Assembly: GCA_964011675.1 (NCBI GenBank)
Contig: CAXGPR010000001.1
Location: forward strand, 1-64,000
DNA: 64,000 nucleotides
Reading direction: 5' to 3'
From: GCA-2693325 sp964011675
Lineage (GTDB): Bacteria > Latescibacterota > UBA2968 > UBA8231
Shown: one piece after another, positions 7,834-15,954 of the stretch
Position numbering within the stretch: position 1 is the first letter of the stretch
Layout: each line of letters begins with the position of its first letter
Program-made: the position numbers and the translations under genes
The notes under the pieces: generated by a model
What the model was told of the DNA's origin: nothing
Seen by the model: the letters and a program-made list of their open reading frames with translations, nothing else
The model's database searches: none

Positions 7834-9504
7834 ATGTTAGATTCCATAGAAGAACTTCGCGATCACCTCCAAGGACGGTGGGGCTTAGAGTTTAGTCGAA
7901 TTTGCCACGCGATCAACGCAATCAACGGGGAGCATTTTACCACTGCAGACGCGCTGGTATCCGAAACGGGGCTATCCCACCGCGCCGTGGGACAGCTGTT
8001 ATCTCTGCTGACGCCCTTCACGCAAGAGGATCGCGGCCAAATTCGACTATCCTCGCAGCATCGCAGTGCATTTACTCGCCTTTTCCCACTCAACAACCTC
8101 CCGCCCGATCCGTGGGAGGATCGAGCACGATGCCATCCAACCCTGCCACATCTGTGCACGATCCTAAGCGAACGTCCCGCTCCCGATCGACATTTAGATC
8201 ATGTAGGAGCAACGCCGATAACGGCCCTAAAACGCGCGCTCTTCCTCACAGAGCAGTATGATCTGAGCGGTGCATCCGTTCTTTTGTTGGGAGATCACGA
8301 CATGACGAGCCTAGCGCTGGCGCTGCTCAAACCGAGCCTAGTGGTTAGCGTCGCCGACGTAGACGAACGCCTGCTGTCTTATATAGACCGTTTCAATGCA
8401 GCCCATGGGACACAGATTCGCACTTTCTTTGCGGATTTTCGCGTCGAGCTTCCCCCAAGCCTACAGAACCAATTTGACCTAGTCTTCACGGATCCTCCTT
8501 ACAGCGAAGACGGCGTTGGACTCTTTTTACAGCGCGCAATTTGCGCGTTAAACCAGCGCGACTTCACGCGCATCGTACTCGCCTATGGCTATGGAGAACA
8601 GCAAACGAGTTTGGGGTATAAAGTCCAGAGCGTGCTCCACCAATTACGCCTACTCAACGAAGCTATATGGCCGCGTTTTAACCACTATACCGGCGCCCCT
8701 TCACTAGGACAACGCAGCGATCTTTACATACTGCGCCCGACCCGGCGCAGTATGGCAGCGGCCCAGCGTCAGTCTTTTGGGGACGCTATATATACGCAGG
8801 GTCAGAGCGCGCGTGAGTCGGCTCATCTCTCCGTCCCAGAACCTCTGCTTGAGCAAATACGTACCCACATCTCCGCATGGCCCACAGACCAACCGCTGTA
8901 TGTCGGTCCCCCCCCCACGCCAGACGCTGCTCAGTGGTCTCCTTCTATACCACTGTCCGTCTATTTTCAGGGACTCCGCAAAGGAGACAGGTCCGTGCTT
9001 CGGTACGTATCCGCGGTGATCAACCTCTATCCTGACTATGCCCATTACGCGCTGCATACCTGCCTGATTTCTAACGCAACACACCTACTCATCTATGCCC
9101 CTCAGCGCGCCCTAGCGGACCTCTTCGCCCACCCAAATCCAGCGCGGACACTCATCGAGTGCGTATTTTCTGTCCAAGGGCGCATACAGGAGGGCAAAGC
9201 AGCTTCGGTGGCATTGATCCGTCGGGATATCCCCCCGCCCAATGGGCCCATTGGGCTGGTGCGGCACATCCTACAGAAACGGCGCGCACGATTAGACAAT
9301 GCATGGCGAGAAGCCCTTATTTCTACTCTTAATAAAGAGGGTATAACTCTTAGTAAAAACCAAGCCCGTCGCTGCATTGCACAAACGCTGCTGGGGGCAC
9401 AGCACGCCCAGCAGCATATCGTAGAGTTGTCTAGCGCCACGCTGGCCCTGCTCCCCGACGCTGCCGAGAAAAGTCTCGATACGGCTAGGGAACAGAGCGC
9501 GTAA
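7834..9504 (+). CDS. BpsA-like aminopropyltransferase with long C-terminal extension
   Basis: Residues 1-300 resemble branched-chain polyamine synthase BpsA, which adds aminopropyl groups to spermidine. A winged-helix-like N-terminus (about 1-90) is followed by a Rossmann methyltransferase-type core. That core has VLLLGDHDMTS (about 149-159), VSVADVDERL and the FTDPPY signature (218-223). In known BpsA the first motif reads G-D-D-D, so the middle Asp is His here. BpsA is about 350 residues; this protein is 556, and residues ~305-556 match no family I recognise. ATG 7834 is chosen because the core starts there; the reading frame is open to 7645 but encodes nothing BpsA-like. GTG 7825 is an alternative. 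No other polyamine gene is nearby. Confidence 0.65.
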   Translation: MLDSIEELRDHLQGRWGLEFSRICHAINAINGEHFTTADALVSETGLSHRAVGQLLSLLTPFTQEDRGQIRLSSQHRSAFTRLFPLNNLPPDPWEDRARCHPTLPHLCTILSERPAPDRHLDHVGATPITALKRALFLTEQYDLSGASVLLLGDHDMTSLALALLKPSLVVSVADVDERLLSYIDRFNAAHGTQIRTFFADFRVELPPSLQNQFDLVFTDPPYSEDGVGLFLQRAICALNQRDFTRIVLAYGYGEQQTSLGYKVQSVLHQLRLLNEAIWPRFNHYTGAPSLGQRSDLYILRPTRRSMAAAQRQSFGDAIYTQGQSARESAHLSVPEPLLEQIRTHISAWPTDQPLYVGPPPTPDAAQWSPSIPLSVYFQGLRKGDRSVLRYVSAVINLYPDYAHYALHTCLISNATHLLIYAPQRALADLFAHPNPARTLIECVFSVQGRIQEGKAASVALIRRDIPPPNGPIGLVRHILQKRRARLDNAWREALISTLNKEGITLSKNQARRCIAQTLLGAQHAQQHIVELSSATLALLPDAAEKSLDTAREQSA

Positions 9505-9518
9505 ATAAAAGAAATCAT

Positions 9519-10244
9519 ATGGACGAGCAGATATGCGCTTTAGGAATAGAGCCCCAGGCACTCAATGGGGAACAGAAACGTCAATTAGACAAGGATGGAT
9601 ACCTCCTACTGGAAAGCGCAATAGATTCACAATGGCTCGATCAACTACGCGAAGCATTTGATCGAATTCACGCCAGTGAGGGGACCGAAGCCGGCAAAGA
9701 AGTCGCGCAAATCGAAGGCGTACGCAGACTCGCAGACCTGGTAAATAAGAACGCCTACTTTGATGCGGTGTAACTGTATGCTCCTCTGCTGGCTGCGGTT
9801 CACCACGTGTTGAAGCGCCCATTCAAGCTGCACTCGCTCAACGGGAACGATCCGCTCAAGGGTTCAGGACTACAGCCACTGCACTCAGATACGGGTCAAG
9901 AATGCATCCCGAGCGGTCCGTATCACGTCGTAAATTCTATGTGGATGCTGGATGACTTTACAGCGGAAAACGGCGCGACACGCAATCACTTAAAGGCCGG
10001 TCGGTTGGGCAACTATGTAGAAGACGGACTGGCCGACCATCCCGAACATATTCACCTGTTGGGCAAAGCGGGCACCATTGCCATATTCAATGGCAACGTC
10101 TGGAACAGCTCCTATATCAACCGCAGCGGGGCGAAGCGCCGAACGCTCCACTGTGCATTTATTGCGCGCGAGTACAAGCAGCAAACCGACCAGCGACAGT
10201 ATTTGCGCACAGAGACGGCCGCCCGGCCCGACTATCGTCCCTAG
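9519..10244 (+). pseudogene. Phytanoyl-CoA dioxygenase family gene interrupted by an in-frame TAA
   Basis: The reading frame codes for a PhyH-type Fe(II)/2-oxoglutarate oxygenase but carries TAA at 9771-9773 (codon 85). The same frame continues with LYAPLLAAVHHVLKRPFKLHSLNG and the iron motif LHSDTG. Both halves and the short stretch between them match the family without any shift, so this is a nonsense change and not a frameshift. The second iron-binding His, normally in a W-H segment before N-R-S, reads W-N (GNVWNSS), which also suggests decay. If translated separately, the 3' part could start only at TTG/ATG-poor sites. A sequencing or assembly error is the main alternative. Confidence 0.75.
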
Positions 10245-10304
10245 GCCGCTACGTGCTGGATGTAGCATAGGGCCGTGGAGACAGCTGGGCGCTTCGCACT
10301 CTGA

Positions 10305-11150
10305 TTAGACAGCCCTGTTCTCTCCATCGTAATAGCGATTTATGTCTGGCTCCTCGCCCATGCCGTGCCACGCACCGCGAAAGAGCGTTTGCCGCTGGCT
10401 CGGCATGGACTCAATCACTTCGGCCGGCGGACATCCCTTACCCCACTTTGAGTTAACAGTATCGTAGCAGGTAAACAGGCTCAGGCGATCGCGTTCCCCA
10501 TTTGACCACTCTTGCCCCGTGTGACACAGACCCTCAGTAAAAACTACCGCTGATCCAGCGGGACAGGAATACGTCTCCCACAGTGGACTGTCCCGGCCGC
10601 TCCACTCTTCGGGTCGCGGGAAAGCTGCCTTGTGACTACCGGATAAAAAAAGTGTCCCACCATCGCCCTCCTGCACCTCGTTGAGTTCCCACACTACCCG
10701 AGTAAGTCCGGAGTGAATCCGACCGGGCTGCATCTGGTATATGTGCGAATTTCCCCGAAAGTTAAAATAGCCACCACCGCCATGCGGGGCGAAGTTATCG
10801 TGACCGACCTGCCGATGACTCGTATAGGTGTGATCGTAGCGAAAACCATAACACGTCTCTGTGGCCAAGGCCTGGTGAGACAGCACCTCATTGAGAACGC
10901 CCACTATGACTGGATGGTCCAAAAGCAACTGCGAAGGGCCACCGTGGTTATCGCGTTCTGCGGGAGTCAGCCCATCGCGTTCATACAGGAAACGCATCTG
11001 ATGCGAACGCACAGATTCCACCTGTTCCTCTGTGAGCAGACCGGGCAAAGCAATCCAGCCCTTCAGATCAAACAGGTATTTCTGGGCAGCACTCATAGGC
11101 ACGACGGCCAGCCCATCCGCATTGGTTGTCGGCAACAACTGTGCACTCAT
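10305..11150 (-). CDS. Phytanoyl-CoA dioxygenase (PhyH) family protein
   Basis: A 281-residue member of the PhyH group of non-haem iron oxygenases, of the subtype with GDGGTLFLSGSHKAAFPRP in the centre and VVFTEGLCHTGQEW before the C-terminus. The usual H-x-D iron motif is not evident; the matching place reads PHGGGG, so the carboxylate ligand would be Gly. The substrate is unknown. The start at 11150 follows an AGGAGG site; an in-frame start at 11195 has no such site. It is the last gene of the minus-strand catabolic run that starts at 15518, and it converges with the broken PhyH gene. Confidence 0.85.
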   Translation of the reverse strand: MSAQLLPTTNADGLAVVPMSAAQKYLFDLKGWIALPGLLTEEQVESVRSHQMRFLYERDGLTPAERDNHGGPSQLLLDHPVIVGVLNEVLSHQALATETCYGFRYDHTYTSHRQVGHDNFAPHGGGGYFNFRGNSHIYQMQPGRIHSGLTRVVWELNEVQEGDGGTLFLSGSHKAAFPRPEEWSGRDSPLWETYSCPAGSAVVFTEGLCHTGQEWSNGERDRLSLFTCYDTVNSKWGKGCPPAEVIESMPSQRQTLFRGAWHGMGEEPDINRYYDGENRAV

Positions 11151-11258
11151 ACACCTACCTCCTAATAAAATCTGCGCGCTGTGACCAGAGCTCAAACGGG
11201 CGGCTTCAGCGGCAACCTATCCGCGTCTGTCCCTTATCACAATGCGATTAGAATCGTT

Positions 11259-12269
11259 TTACACCTGCCAATCAAATACGACATTAAGCATATTTTTTGC
11301 CCTTTTATAAGCCATCTCATAGGCCTTCACCATGTCGGTATACGCCATGCGGTGACTCACCAATTGGCTGGGCTTAAGGCGTCCATCAGCCATAAGGTCC
11401 AACATCTGCGAACAGAGCGCCTCTCCGCTAAAACGATCGGCCTCAGCCGGATAGAGGTCTCCAGACTGTCCGCTCACCGCAATGAGCGATATCCCCTTTG
11501 CGTAAAACCAGCGCATATCAAGTGGGTTATAATCGAGGGGCGCTTCTCCGCGTCCCGGAAGCGCGACTATCGAAACGCGCCCCCCGTCCCGTACGACTTC
11601 GACGGCCGTGCGATAAGCAGGCCACGGGTTGGCCGTTAGAATAACCAAATCAATGCCTTCGCCCCCTGTCCATTGATCGATCTTTACTTGCAAATCGGGA
11701 TCATCCGACAGCAGGGTCTCATGGGCGCCCATACGTCGCGCCATGTCTAAGCGCACGGCGCTGTTTCCCAAACCCACAACGCGTCCCCCCATCAGAGGCC
11801 CTAAGGCGACAGCGCCCATACCCAGCACCCCCAACCCAACTACCGCAACGCGTTCGCCTGAGACAAAATGAGCTTTGTGATAGCACAGCGCACTGAGCGC
11901 ATAGAGATGGGCAAAAACGGCATCTTCGGCATCGACCCCTTCAGGCACTCGCACGATGCACTCCGATTCGCGGGCAACATATTCCGACTGATGTGGGTAG
12001 CGTGAGACAACGCGGTCGCCCACGGAAAAGTGCGTCACAGCGGCGCCTATTCGCTTCACGACGCCTAGATTGCTATCGCCCACCCAGCGCGGATAGTCCG
12101 GTGCTCCGGGGACGTGTTCGGCCCCTTCATAATTTCCGCGATCCGTGCCAACCTTAAATCCCGTAACCAGCGTCTCTACCCAGATTTGGTCGTCCTCCAG
12201 AGCAGCGCTAGGCACTCTGTGTTCTTCAATGCGCAAATCTCTTGGACCGTGCAGCATAGCAATCTTCAC
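11259..12269 (-). CDS. MDR-family alcohol dehydrogenase-like oxidoreductase
   Basis: A 336-residue medium-chain dehydrogenase/reductase with a GroES-like N-terminal domain and a Rossmann domain (VAVVGLGVLGMGAVAL, about residue 150). The usual catalytic zinc Cys at the start of the fold (G-x-C-G-T-D) is missing; this protein has VTGFKVGTDRG. It may therefore act without zinc, like quinone reductases, or on a sugar-type substrate as judged by neighbours. The start is GTG at 12269 behind a GGGAGA site. It shares the loss of zinc Cys and its operon with the MDR gene at 14544. Confidence 0.85.
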   Translation of the reverse strand: MKIAMLHGPRDLRIEEHRVPSAALEDDQIWVETLVTGFKVGTDRGNYEGAEHVPGAPDYPRWVGDSNLGVVKRIGAAVTHFSVGDRVVSRYPHQSEYVARESECIVRVPEGVDAEDAVFAHLYALSALCYHKAHFVSGERVAVVGLGVLGMGAVALGPLMGGRVVGLGNSAVRLDMARRMGAHETLLSDDPDLQVKIDQWTGGEGIDLVILTANPWPAYRTAVEVVRDGGRVSIVALPGRGEAPLDYNPLDMRWFYAKGISLIAVSGQSGDLYPAEADRFSGEALCSQMLDLMADGRLKPSQLVSHRMAYTDMVKAYEMAYKRAKNMLNVVFDWQV

Positions 12270-12374
12270 GATGCGATTCTCCCGTTACGCGTCGTAGGTC
12301 GTAAAGTCATATCGGGCACCTCTACCCGGGTTGGCCAACTCACTCCAGACCACCCCTACTGGCAACAGTGGCAT

Positions 12375-12965
12375 TCATTTAGTCAAATACCTCCGGACGC
12401 AGCTAGCCACGGAGCCTCCGAGCAGACGGCTTCCCACTTCGGTGAAGTGCACTCCGTCTTCGCGCAGAATCTCTCTCCGACCAATCCCCTCAACGACGGC
12501 AAAGAGATCGTGCACTTCGACACCGAGTCTGCGACACAGCGATTGAGCACAGCAGTTGAAGGCATCTACGTCGGCTTCAAAACGATCAAAGCCCTTGTTG
12601 GCGTGATGCAGTTTTTCATCTACAGGCGTCGTGGATGCCCATACAACCTGCGTACGCTCCAAACTGGAGAGGACTGTTAGGATGCGATGCACATTTTCCT
12701 CGTACTCGGCCAGAGGCACCTGTGCCACACCCGTCTCGAAGCTTTTTTTCACATCGTGTAAACCGCAGTTCACATGGACAGTATGGGGCGCTCGAGCAAT
12801 AACCCACGCCTCCAAATGCGCTAGGACATTCCGGCTATCCCCTCCGTTTTCCTCCGGCGCCCAGACCTCAGCTTCCCCGGCTAAGGCCTCGGTCACGAAA
12901 GGTTGATACCCCATGCGAATGGAATCTCCAATGAGCACGACCGTTGGTTTTTCCCTTAGTGACAT
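12375..12965 (-). CDS. SGNH/GDSL-type esterase or acetyl-hydrolase
   Basis: A 196-residue hydrolase of the SGNH fold. Block I is VLIGDSIRMGY with the nucleophile Ser near residue 15; the Gly block is around EENGGDSRNV. The Asn block is VNCGLHD, and the Asp-His pair lies in EDGVHFTEVG. No signal peptide is visible, so it should act in the cytoplasm, for example removing acyl groups from an imported sugar or osmolyte. GAGGGTAGAGG precedes ATG 12965. It lies 5 bases downstream of the TIM-barrel gene, in the same operon. Confidence 0.85.
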   Translation of the reverse strand: MSLREKPTVVLIGDSIRMGYQPFVTEALAGEAEVWAPEENGGDSRNVLAHLEAWVIARAPHTVHVNCGLHDVKKSFETGVAQVPLAEYEENVHRILTVLSSLERTQVVWASTTPVDEKLHHANKGFDRFEADVDAFNCCAQSLCRRLGVEVHDLFAVVEGIGRREILREDGVHFTEVGSRLLGGSVASCVRRYLTK

Positions 12966-12970
12966 GGCCT

Positions 12971-13816
12971 CTACCCTCCGATGAAAGGATCGACGACTGT
13001 CCTAGTGCGGGCGAGCCCTTCCCACTCGTCGCCGGGACTGGAAAAAATGAGTGAATAGGGCCCTGTAAACCGGGCCTCCTGTGCAAGTTCCAGACAGCGT
13101 ATAAAGTCGGCTCGGTCGATTTGGCCTTCAGGAGAAAAATCAGCTTTGGCGTGTACCGACGTGGCCCGCGGTAGAATGGCAGCAAGGTCGGCGTATTTGC
13201 GGCGTCCTTTAAAATTGCCGAAATCGGCACACAAATCCACCTCTCCCTCACATCGATCGAGCAGGGCCGACAGTGCACCGACGTGACATCCGAGCGAACG
13301 AAAGTTCTCAGTCGACACACGGACTCCGAGTGGACGCGCATACTGGGCCAGTTCACGCAGACTTTCCGCGCTTGCACATACCGCCGGATCGTCTTCTATC
13401 GGTCCGCGCTCAACCGGCTGCACAGCACCGGCAATGACGCGCGCATGACTAGCTCCCAGCTGGGCAGCTAGGCCTAACCACGCTCGCACCCAGGCCACCT
13501 CTCTCTCGCGCTGCTGTGGGTCGGGATGGGCCACATCTCCGGCGTCAATCAGCACGCTATACAGGTCAATTTTCTGCGCCTCCAATTCGGAGCGCAGTTC
13601 GCGAAGATAAGTCTCTTCTGTCAGCGGAAGGTGAAAATGGCAAATCTCCAGCATACCGATATCGCGCTTGGCCAACTCTTCGGGCACCTCGAGTAGGGAG
13701 AGCGTACCTGAGCCGCCGCACGACCGCTTCGGCACACCGCGAATCTCAGACCAGTCGTACATCGCTTCACCCAGCATGCGATGCAGGCTCCAGCTCGACG
13801 TCATAATGCGCTTCAT
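12971..13816 (-). CDS. Sugar phosphate isomerase/epimerase-like TIM-barrel protein
   Basis: A 281-residue protein of the xylose-isomerase-like TIM-barrel (AP endonuclease family 2) superfamily. Supporting segments are LEICHFHLP, LYSVLIDAGDVAHPD, VRVSTENFRS, VDLCADFGNF, TSVHAKADF and TGPYSLIFSS. They carry acidic and His residues that bind the metal in this fold. Substrate is unknown; relatives act on ketoses and inositol derivatives. ATG 13816 is preferred over GTG 13825 because GAGGTG then lies 8 bases upstream. It is followed closely by the SGNH gene. Confidence 0.83.
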   Translation of the reverse strand: MKRIMTSSWSLHRMLGEAMYDWSEIRGVPKRSCGGSGTLSLLEVPEELAKRDIGMLEICHFHLPLTEETYLRELRSELEAQKIDLYSVLIDAGDVAHPDPQQREREVAWVRAWLGLAAQLGASHARVIAGAVQPVERGPIEDDPAVCASAESLRELAQYARPLGVRVSTENFRSLGCHVGALSALLDRCEGEVDLCADFGNFKGRRKYADLAAILPRATSVHAKADFSPEGQIDRADFIRCLELAQEARFTGPYSLIFSSPGDEWEGLARTRTVVDPFIGG

Positions 13817-13826
13817 TTGGCTCACC

Positions 13827-14528
13827 TCACAAGCTAATTTGCACTACCCAACCAGAGGTTGCATCGCAGTATAGGAGATCATCTCCACATGCCGATAGCC
13901 CGTGGGGCTCGGGATCGCTCGGTGGAATCTCAATCCGATCGAGCTCGGTGCCTTCCGCACAGTCCAACTTGACGATCACGCGATCAGCCGTATGCACAAC
14001 CCATACGCCCTCTTCAACGCGTACGACACCGTGCGCTCGACCATAGGGCAGAGGAATGACGTGCTGCACAGTCCAATCTTGGACGCGCACCTTGCTGAGC
14101 GTTTGCGATTTGAGCGTCGTGATCCACACCATGCCCTCTTCATATGGGTCATACTCCATTCCGTGCACGCCGCCTCCCCCGGGCACAGGCCAGCGGCGGA
14201 GCATATGGCCAGAAGCCGGATCAACCTCTAAAATTGCCCCCTCATCCCGTTGAGCATCACTCGGACGAGCTGGCCTCCATAAGGTTGCCTGGCAGTTGGC
14301 AGCCACCCACAGCGACCCTCCTCCCCACGCCATCCCGCTCGTGTTAGAAGATTCGCTTGAGATATCGCGCACCAGACGCGTTACGCCATACTCCGACGGC
14401 TCTGCTATTTCTATCAGGGCCAACCGGTCCGTAATTTGATCGGCTACCCACAGCTGTCCATTGACCACCTGTAGCGCATTGGGCACGCCATAGGGAGTCC
14501 TGAATAACCTGCGGATCTCTCTGCTCAT
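13827..14528 (-). CDS. Beta-propeller protein (SMP-30 / virginiamycin B lyase-like)
   Basis: A 233-residue protein made of repeated blades with V-x-x-G-x-L-W-V-A and G-M-x-x-D-P patterns, for example VVNGQLWVADQ, GGGSLWVAANC, VHGMEYDPYEEGMVWIT and VEEGVWVVHTAD. This is the look of a six-bladed propeller of the SMP-30/NHL type. Such proteins are lactonases or lyases, but no catalytic set can be assigned here. No signal peptide is seen, so it is probably cytoplasmic. AAAGGAG precedes the ATG. It lies between the MDR and TIM-barrel genes of one operon. Confidence 0.7.
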   Translation of the reverse strand: MSREIRRLFRTPYGVPNALQVVNGQLWVADQITDRLALIEIAEPSEYGVTRLVRDISSESSNTSGMAWGGGSLWVAANCQATLWRPARPSDAQRDEGAILEVDPASGHMLRRWPVPGGGGVHGMEYDPYEEGMVWITTLKSQTLSKVRVQDWTVQHVIPLPYGRAHGVVRVEEGVWVVHTADRVIVKLDCAEGTELDRIEIPPSDPEPHGLSACGDDLLYCDATSGWVVQISL

Positions 14529-14543
14529 ATAAAAACTCCTTTG

Positions 14544-15518
14544 CTATACCTCGTCCCATACCAAAACGACAGCCATAGTCTTACCCAACTCATTGTAGAG
14601 TAAATCAAAGGCCTGCTTTGCCTCTGTGAAGGAGAAGCGGTGCGTTATCATAGGTTCTACTTGGATAGACCCTGTGGACAAGAGCGCCAACGCCTTTTCA
14701 GAGCCCGCGGGACGGGCCCCGCGGTCTAGATAGCCACCGACCAGACGCACGCCCTGTATCTTTCCCGAATCAAGGGGGAGCGGCTCGTTCTCGTAGAGTC
14801 CCAGCACCTGAATGAGCCCACCGCGTCGAACCAGATCTTGCGCCTGAGCAAAAGCGGCAGATCCCGCCCGTCCACCGACGGCTTCCACTACGACGTCAGC
14901 CCCTCTTCCATGCGTCAGTTCGCGCACCTTTTCGACGAGCGTTTCATCGAAGCCATCTAAGATCCAATCAGCACCTAGTCGGTCGGCTAGTGATCTGCGC
15001 AGGGGCAGCGTATCAACGACCGCGACGCATCCCACGCCCCGTGCCTTGGCCACCTGCATGCAACCGCATCCGACCAGTCCATGTCCCTGGATTACCATGC
15101 AGTCATCTACCCCCGCCTTAGTCTGCTCCATCCACATAACCGCACTTGTAGCCAGAGGCCAGAAGGTCGCCGCTTCACTCGAAACTTCGGAACCTACGGC
15201 AACGAGAGACGGTCGGTGAGGTGAATCAACCGCTTCGATCACCACATATTCAGCATGGGGAGCTAGCGCGGCCACGCGGTCACCTACGCTAAAATCCACA
15301 ACCTCCGCACCCACTTCGACGACGTGGCCCGCCAAAGAATAGCCCATAATACGCGGATCGATGGCTTCTTCTCGATCGTAGCGCCGTCCAATCTCCGACC
15401 CGCGACTAATGAGAGAACGTTCCGCTCGGACCAATACTTCGGTCGAGCCCACTTTGGGCATATCAACTTCTTCCAGCCATATATTGCCTCGCCCTTGAGC
15501 TTTGGCCACGCGTTTCAT
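14544..15518 (-). CDS. MDR-family dehydrogenase, zinc Cys absent
   Basis: A 324-residue medium-chain dehydrogenase. The start at 15518 (MKRVAKAQGRG) follows a GGAGG site; 55 upstream in-frame codons cross the preceding terminator and are not coding. The N-terminal domain has RSLISRGSEIG where zinc enzymes have G-x-C-G-T/S-D, so the catalytic zinc Cys is lost. The nucleotide-binding stretch is VIQGHGLVGCGCMQVAKARG and a second family segment is GRGADVVVEAVGG. It heads the minus-strand operon down to 10305. Its 5' side carries the structured RNA at 15588-15887, which may control it. Confidence 0.87.
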   Translation of the reverse strand: MKRVAKAQGRGNIWLEEVDMPKVGSTEVLVRAERSLISRGSEIGRRYDREEAIDPRIMGYSLAGHVVEVGAEVVDFSVGDRVAALAPHAEYVVIEAVDSPHRPSLVAVGSEVSSEAATFWPLATSAVMWMEQTKAGVDDCMVIQGHGLVGCGCMQVAKARGVGCVAVVDTLPLRRSLADRLGADWILDGFDETLVEKVRELTHGRGADVVVEAVGGRAGSAAFAQAQDLVRRGGLIQVLGLYENEPLPLDSGKIQGVRLVGGYLDRGARPAGSEKALALLSTGSIQVEPMITHRFSFTEAKQAFDLLYNELGKTMAVVLVWDEV

Positions 15519-15587
15519 AAAAAACCTCCAAAAGATGCGCGACAATATTGCAAAAAAAATCCTCATCTGCAACCGCCCAGCAGGCAC

Positions 15588-15622
15588 AAAAAAACCGGGC
15601 GTATCCAAACGGATACGCCCGG
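15588..15622 (-). terminator. Strong rho-independent terminator ending the structured RNA
   Basis: On the minus strand CCGGGCGTATCC pairs perfectly with GGATACGCCCGG (12 bp, loop GTTT) and is followed by seven T. It lies 69 bases before the ATG of the MDR gene at 15518, so it ends an independent small RNA or acts as an attenuator for that gene. Confidence 0.85.
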
Positions 15623-15693
15623 CAGTACTCCCAGAGACTGCTATCCCAGAGGACAGGGTGTCTCCGGCCAGGTGGTCAAACACCCGGAGTTGA

Positions 15694-15771
15694 TCAGGTG
15701 ATCAACCTCCCTGCGGTACTAGTACTACTCAATGGACCACCTCCTTTCCTTTTGCGCGCACTACGCGTCAT
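15694..15771 (-). CDS. Possible short leader peptide inside the structured RNA
   Basis: A 25-codon frame from ATG 15771 gives a basic peptide, MTRSARKRKGGGPL and so on, ending ...GRLIT. A shorter version starting at TTG 15732 gives 12 codons and has a near-perfect ribosome site, AAAGGAGGTGG, ending 5 bases before it. The ribosome site (15735-15742) is complementary over 8 bases to 15670-15677 in the same transcript, so its exposure could switch. Coding is not proven; the frame could be chance within a structured RNA. Confidence 0.3.
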   Translation of the reverse strand: MTRSARKRKGGGPLSSTSTAGRLIT

Positions 15772-15893
15772 TTTGCACCAACCCTGCGCGACGTTTATGC
15801 CAATTCACAAAGCCGGGTATGACCCATTCGCTTGGCCTTGGGCCTCAGCATAGCGGTAACAGAAGTTTTATCTTCTGAACCCGACTTATCTTG

Positions 15894-15922
15894 AATATAC
15901 AAGAGAGAAACCCTCCGGTCAA
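15894..15922 (-). promoter_or_regulatory. Predicted sigma70-type promoter of the structured RNA
   Basis: On minus TTGACC (15922-15917) and TATATT (15899-15894) are 17 bases apart, which predicts a transcript start near 15887, immediately before the paired region. Confidence 0.6.
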
Positions 15923-15954
15923 TCTCAATTTAAAATAATTTTATATACAATAAA

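Larger units (their letters stand above)
15588..15887 (-). ncRNA. Predicted structured small RNA or leader RNA upstream of the MDR operon
   Basis: The ~550 bases between the Gfo/Idh and MDR genes contain no ordinary gene. On minus they hold a promoter, a highly paired region and a strong terminator, giving a ~300-nt transcript. Visible stems are CAGAAG/CTTCTG near the 5' end, GTTGATC/GATCAAC (15689-15706), GGGTGT/ACACCC (15656-15685) and GCAGTCTC with GAG(T)ACTGC (15622-15641). CTCCGG (15684-15689) can instead pair with CCGGAG (15661-15666), so two folds compete. It does not match a riboswitch consensus that I can recall. Whether it is a trans-acting RNA or an attenuator is undecided. Confidence 0.6.

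Noticed and set aside
9771..9806. Frameshift in the first PhyH gene
   Set aside because: The frame before and after the TAA is the same, so it is a nonsense codon and not a shift.
15519..15683. N-terminal extension of the MDR dehydrogenase
   Set aside because: It crosses the strong terminator and a T-rich tract; a good ribosome site precedes the ATG at 15518.
15733..15748. Plus-strand sequence looks like the 3' end of a 16S rRNA gene
   Set aside because: No rRNA sequence precedes it; only the anti-SD tail region matches, so it is the complement of a very strong ribosome site on minus.
15770..15890. Possible T-box or cobalamin riboswitch
   Set aside because: The T-box sequence and the B12 box are absent; the stems do not match those consensus folds.
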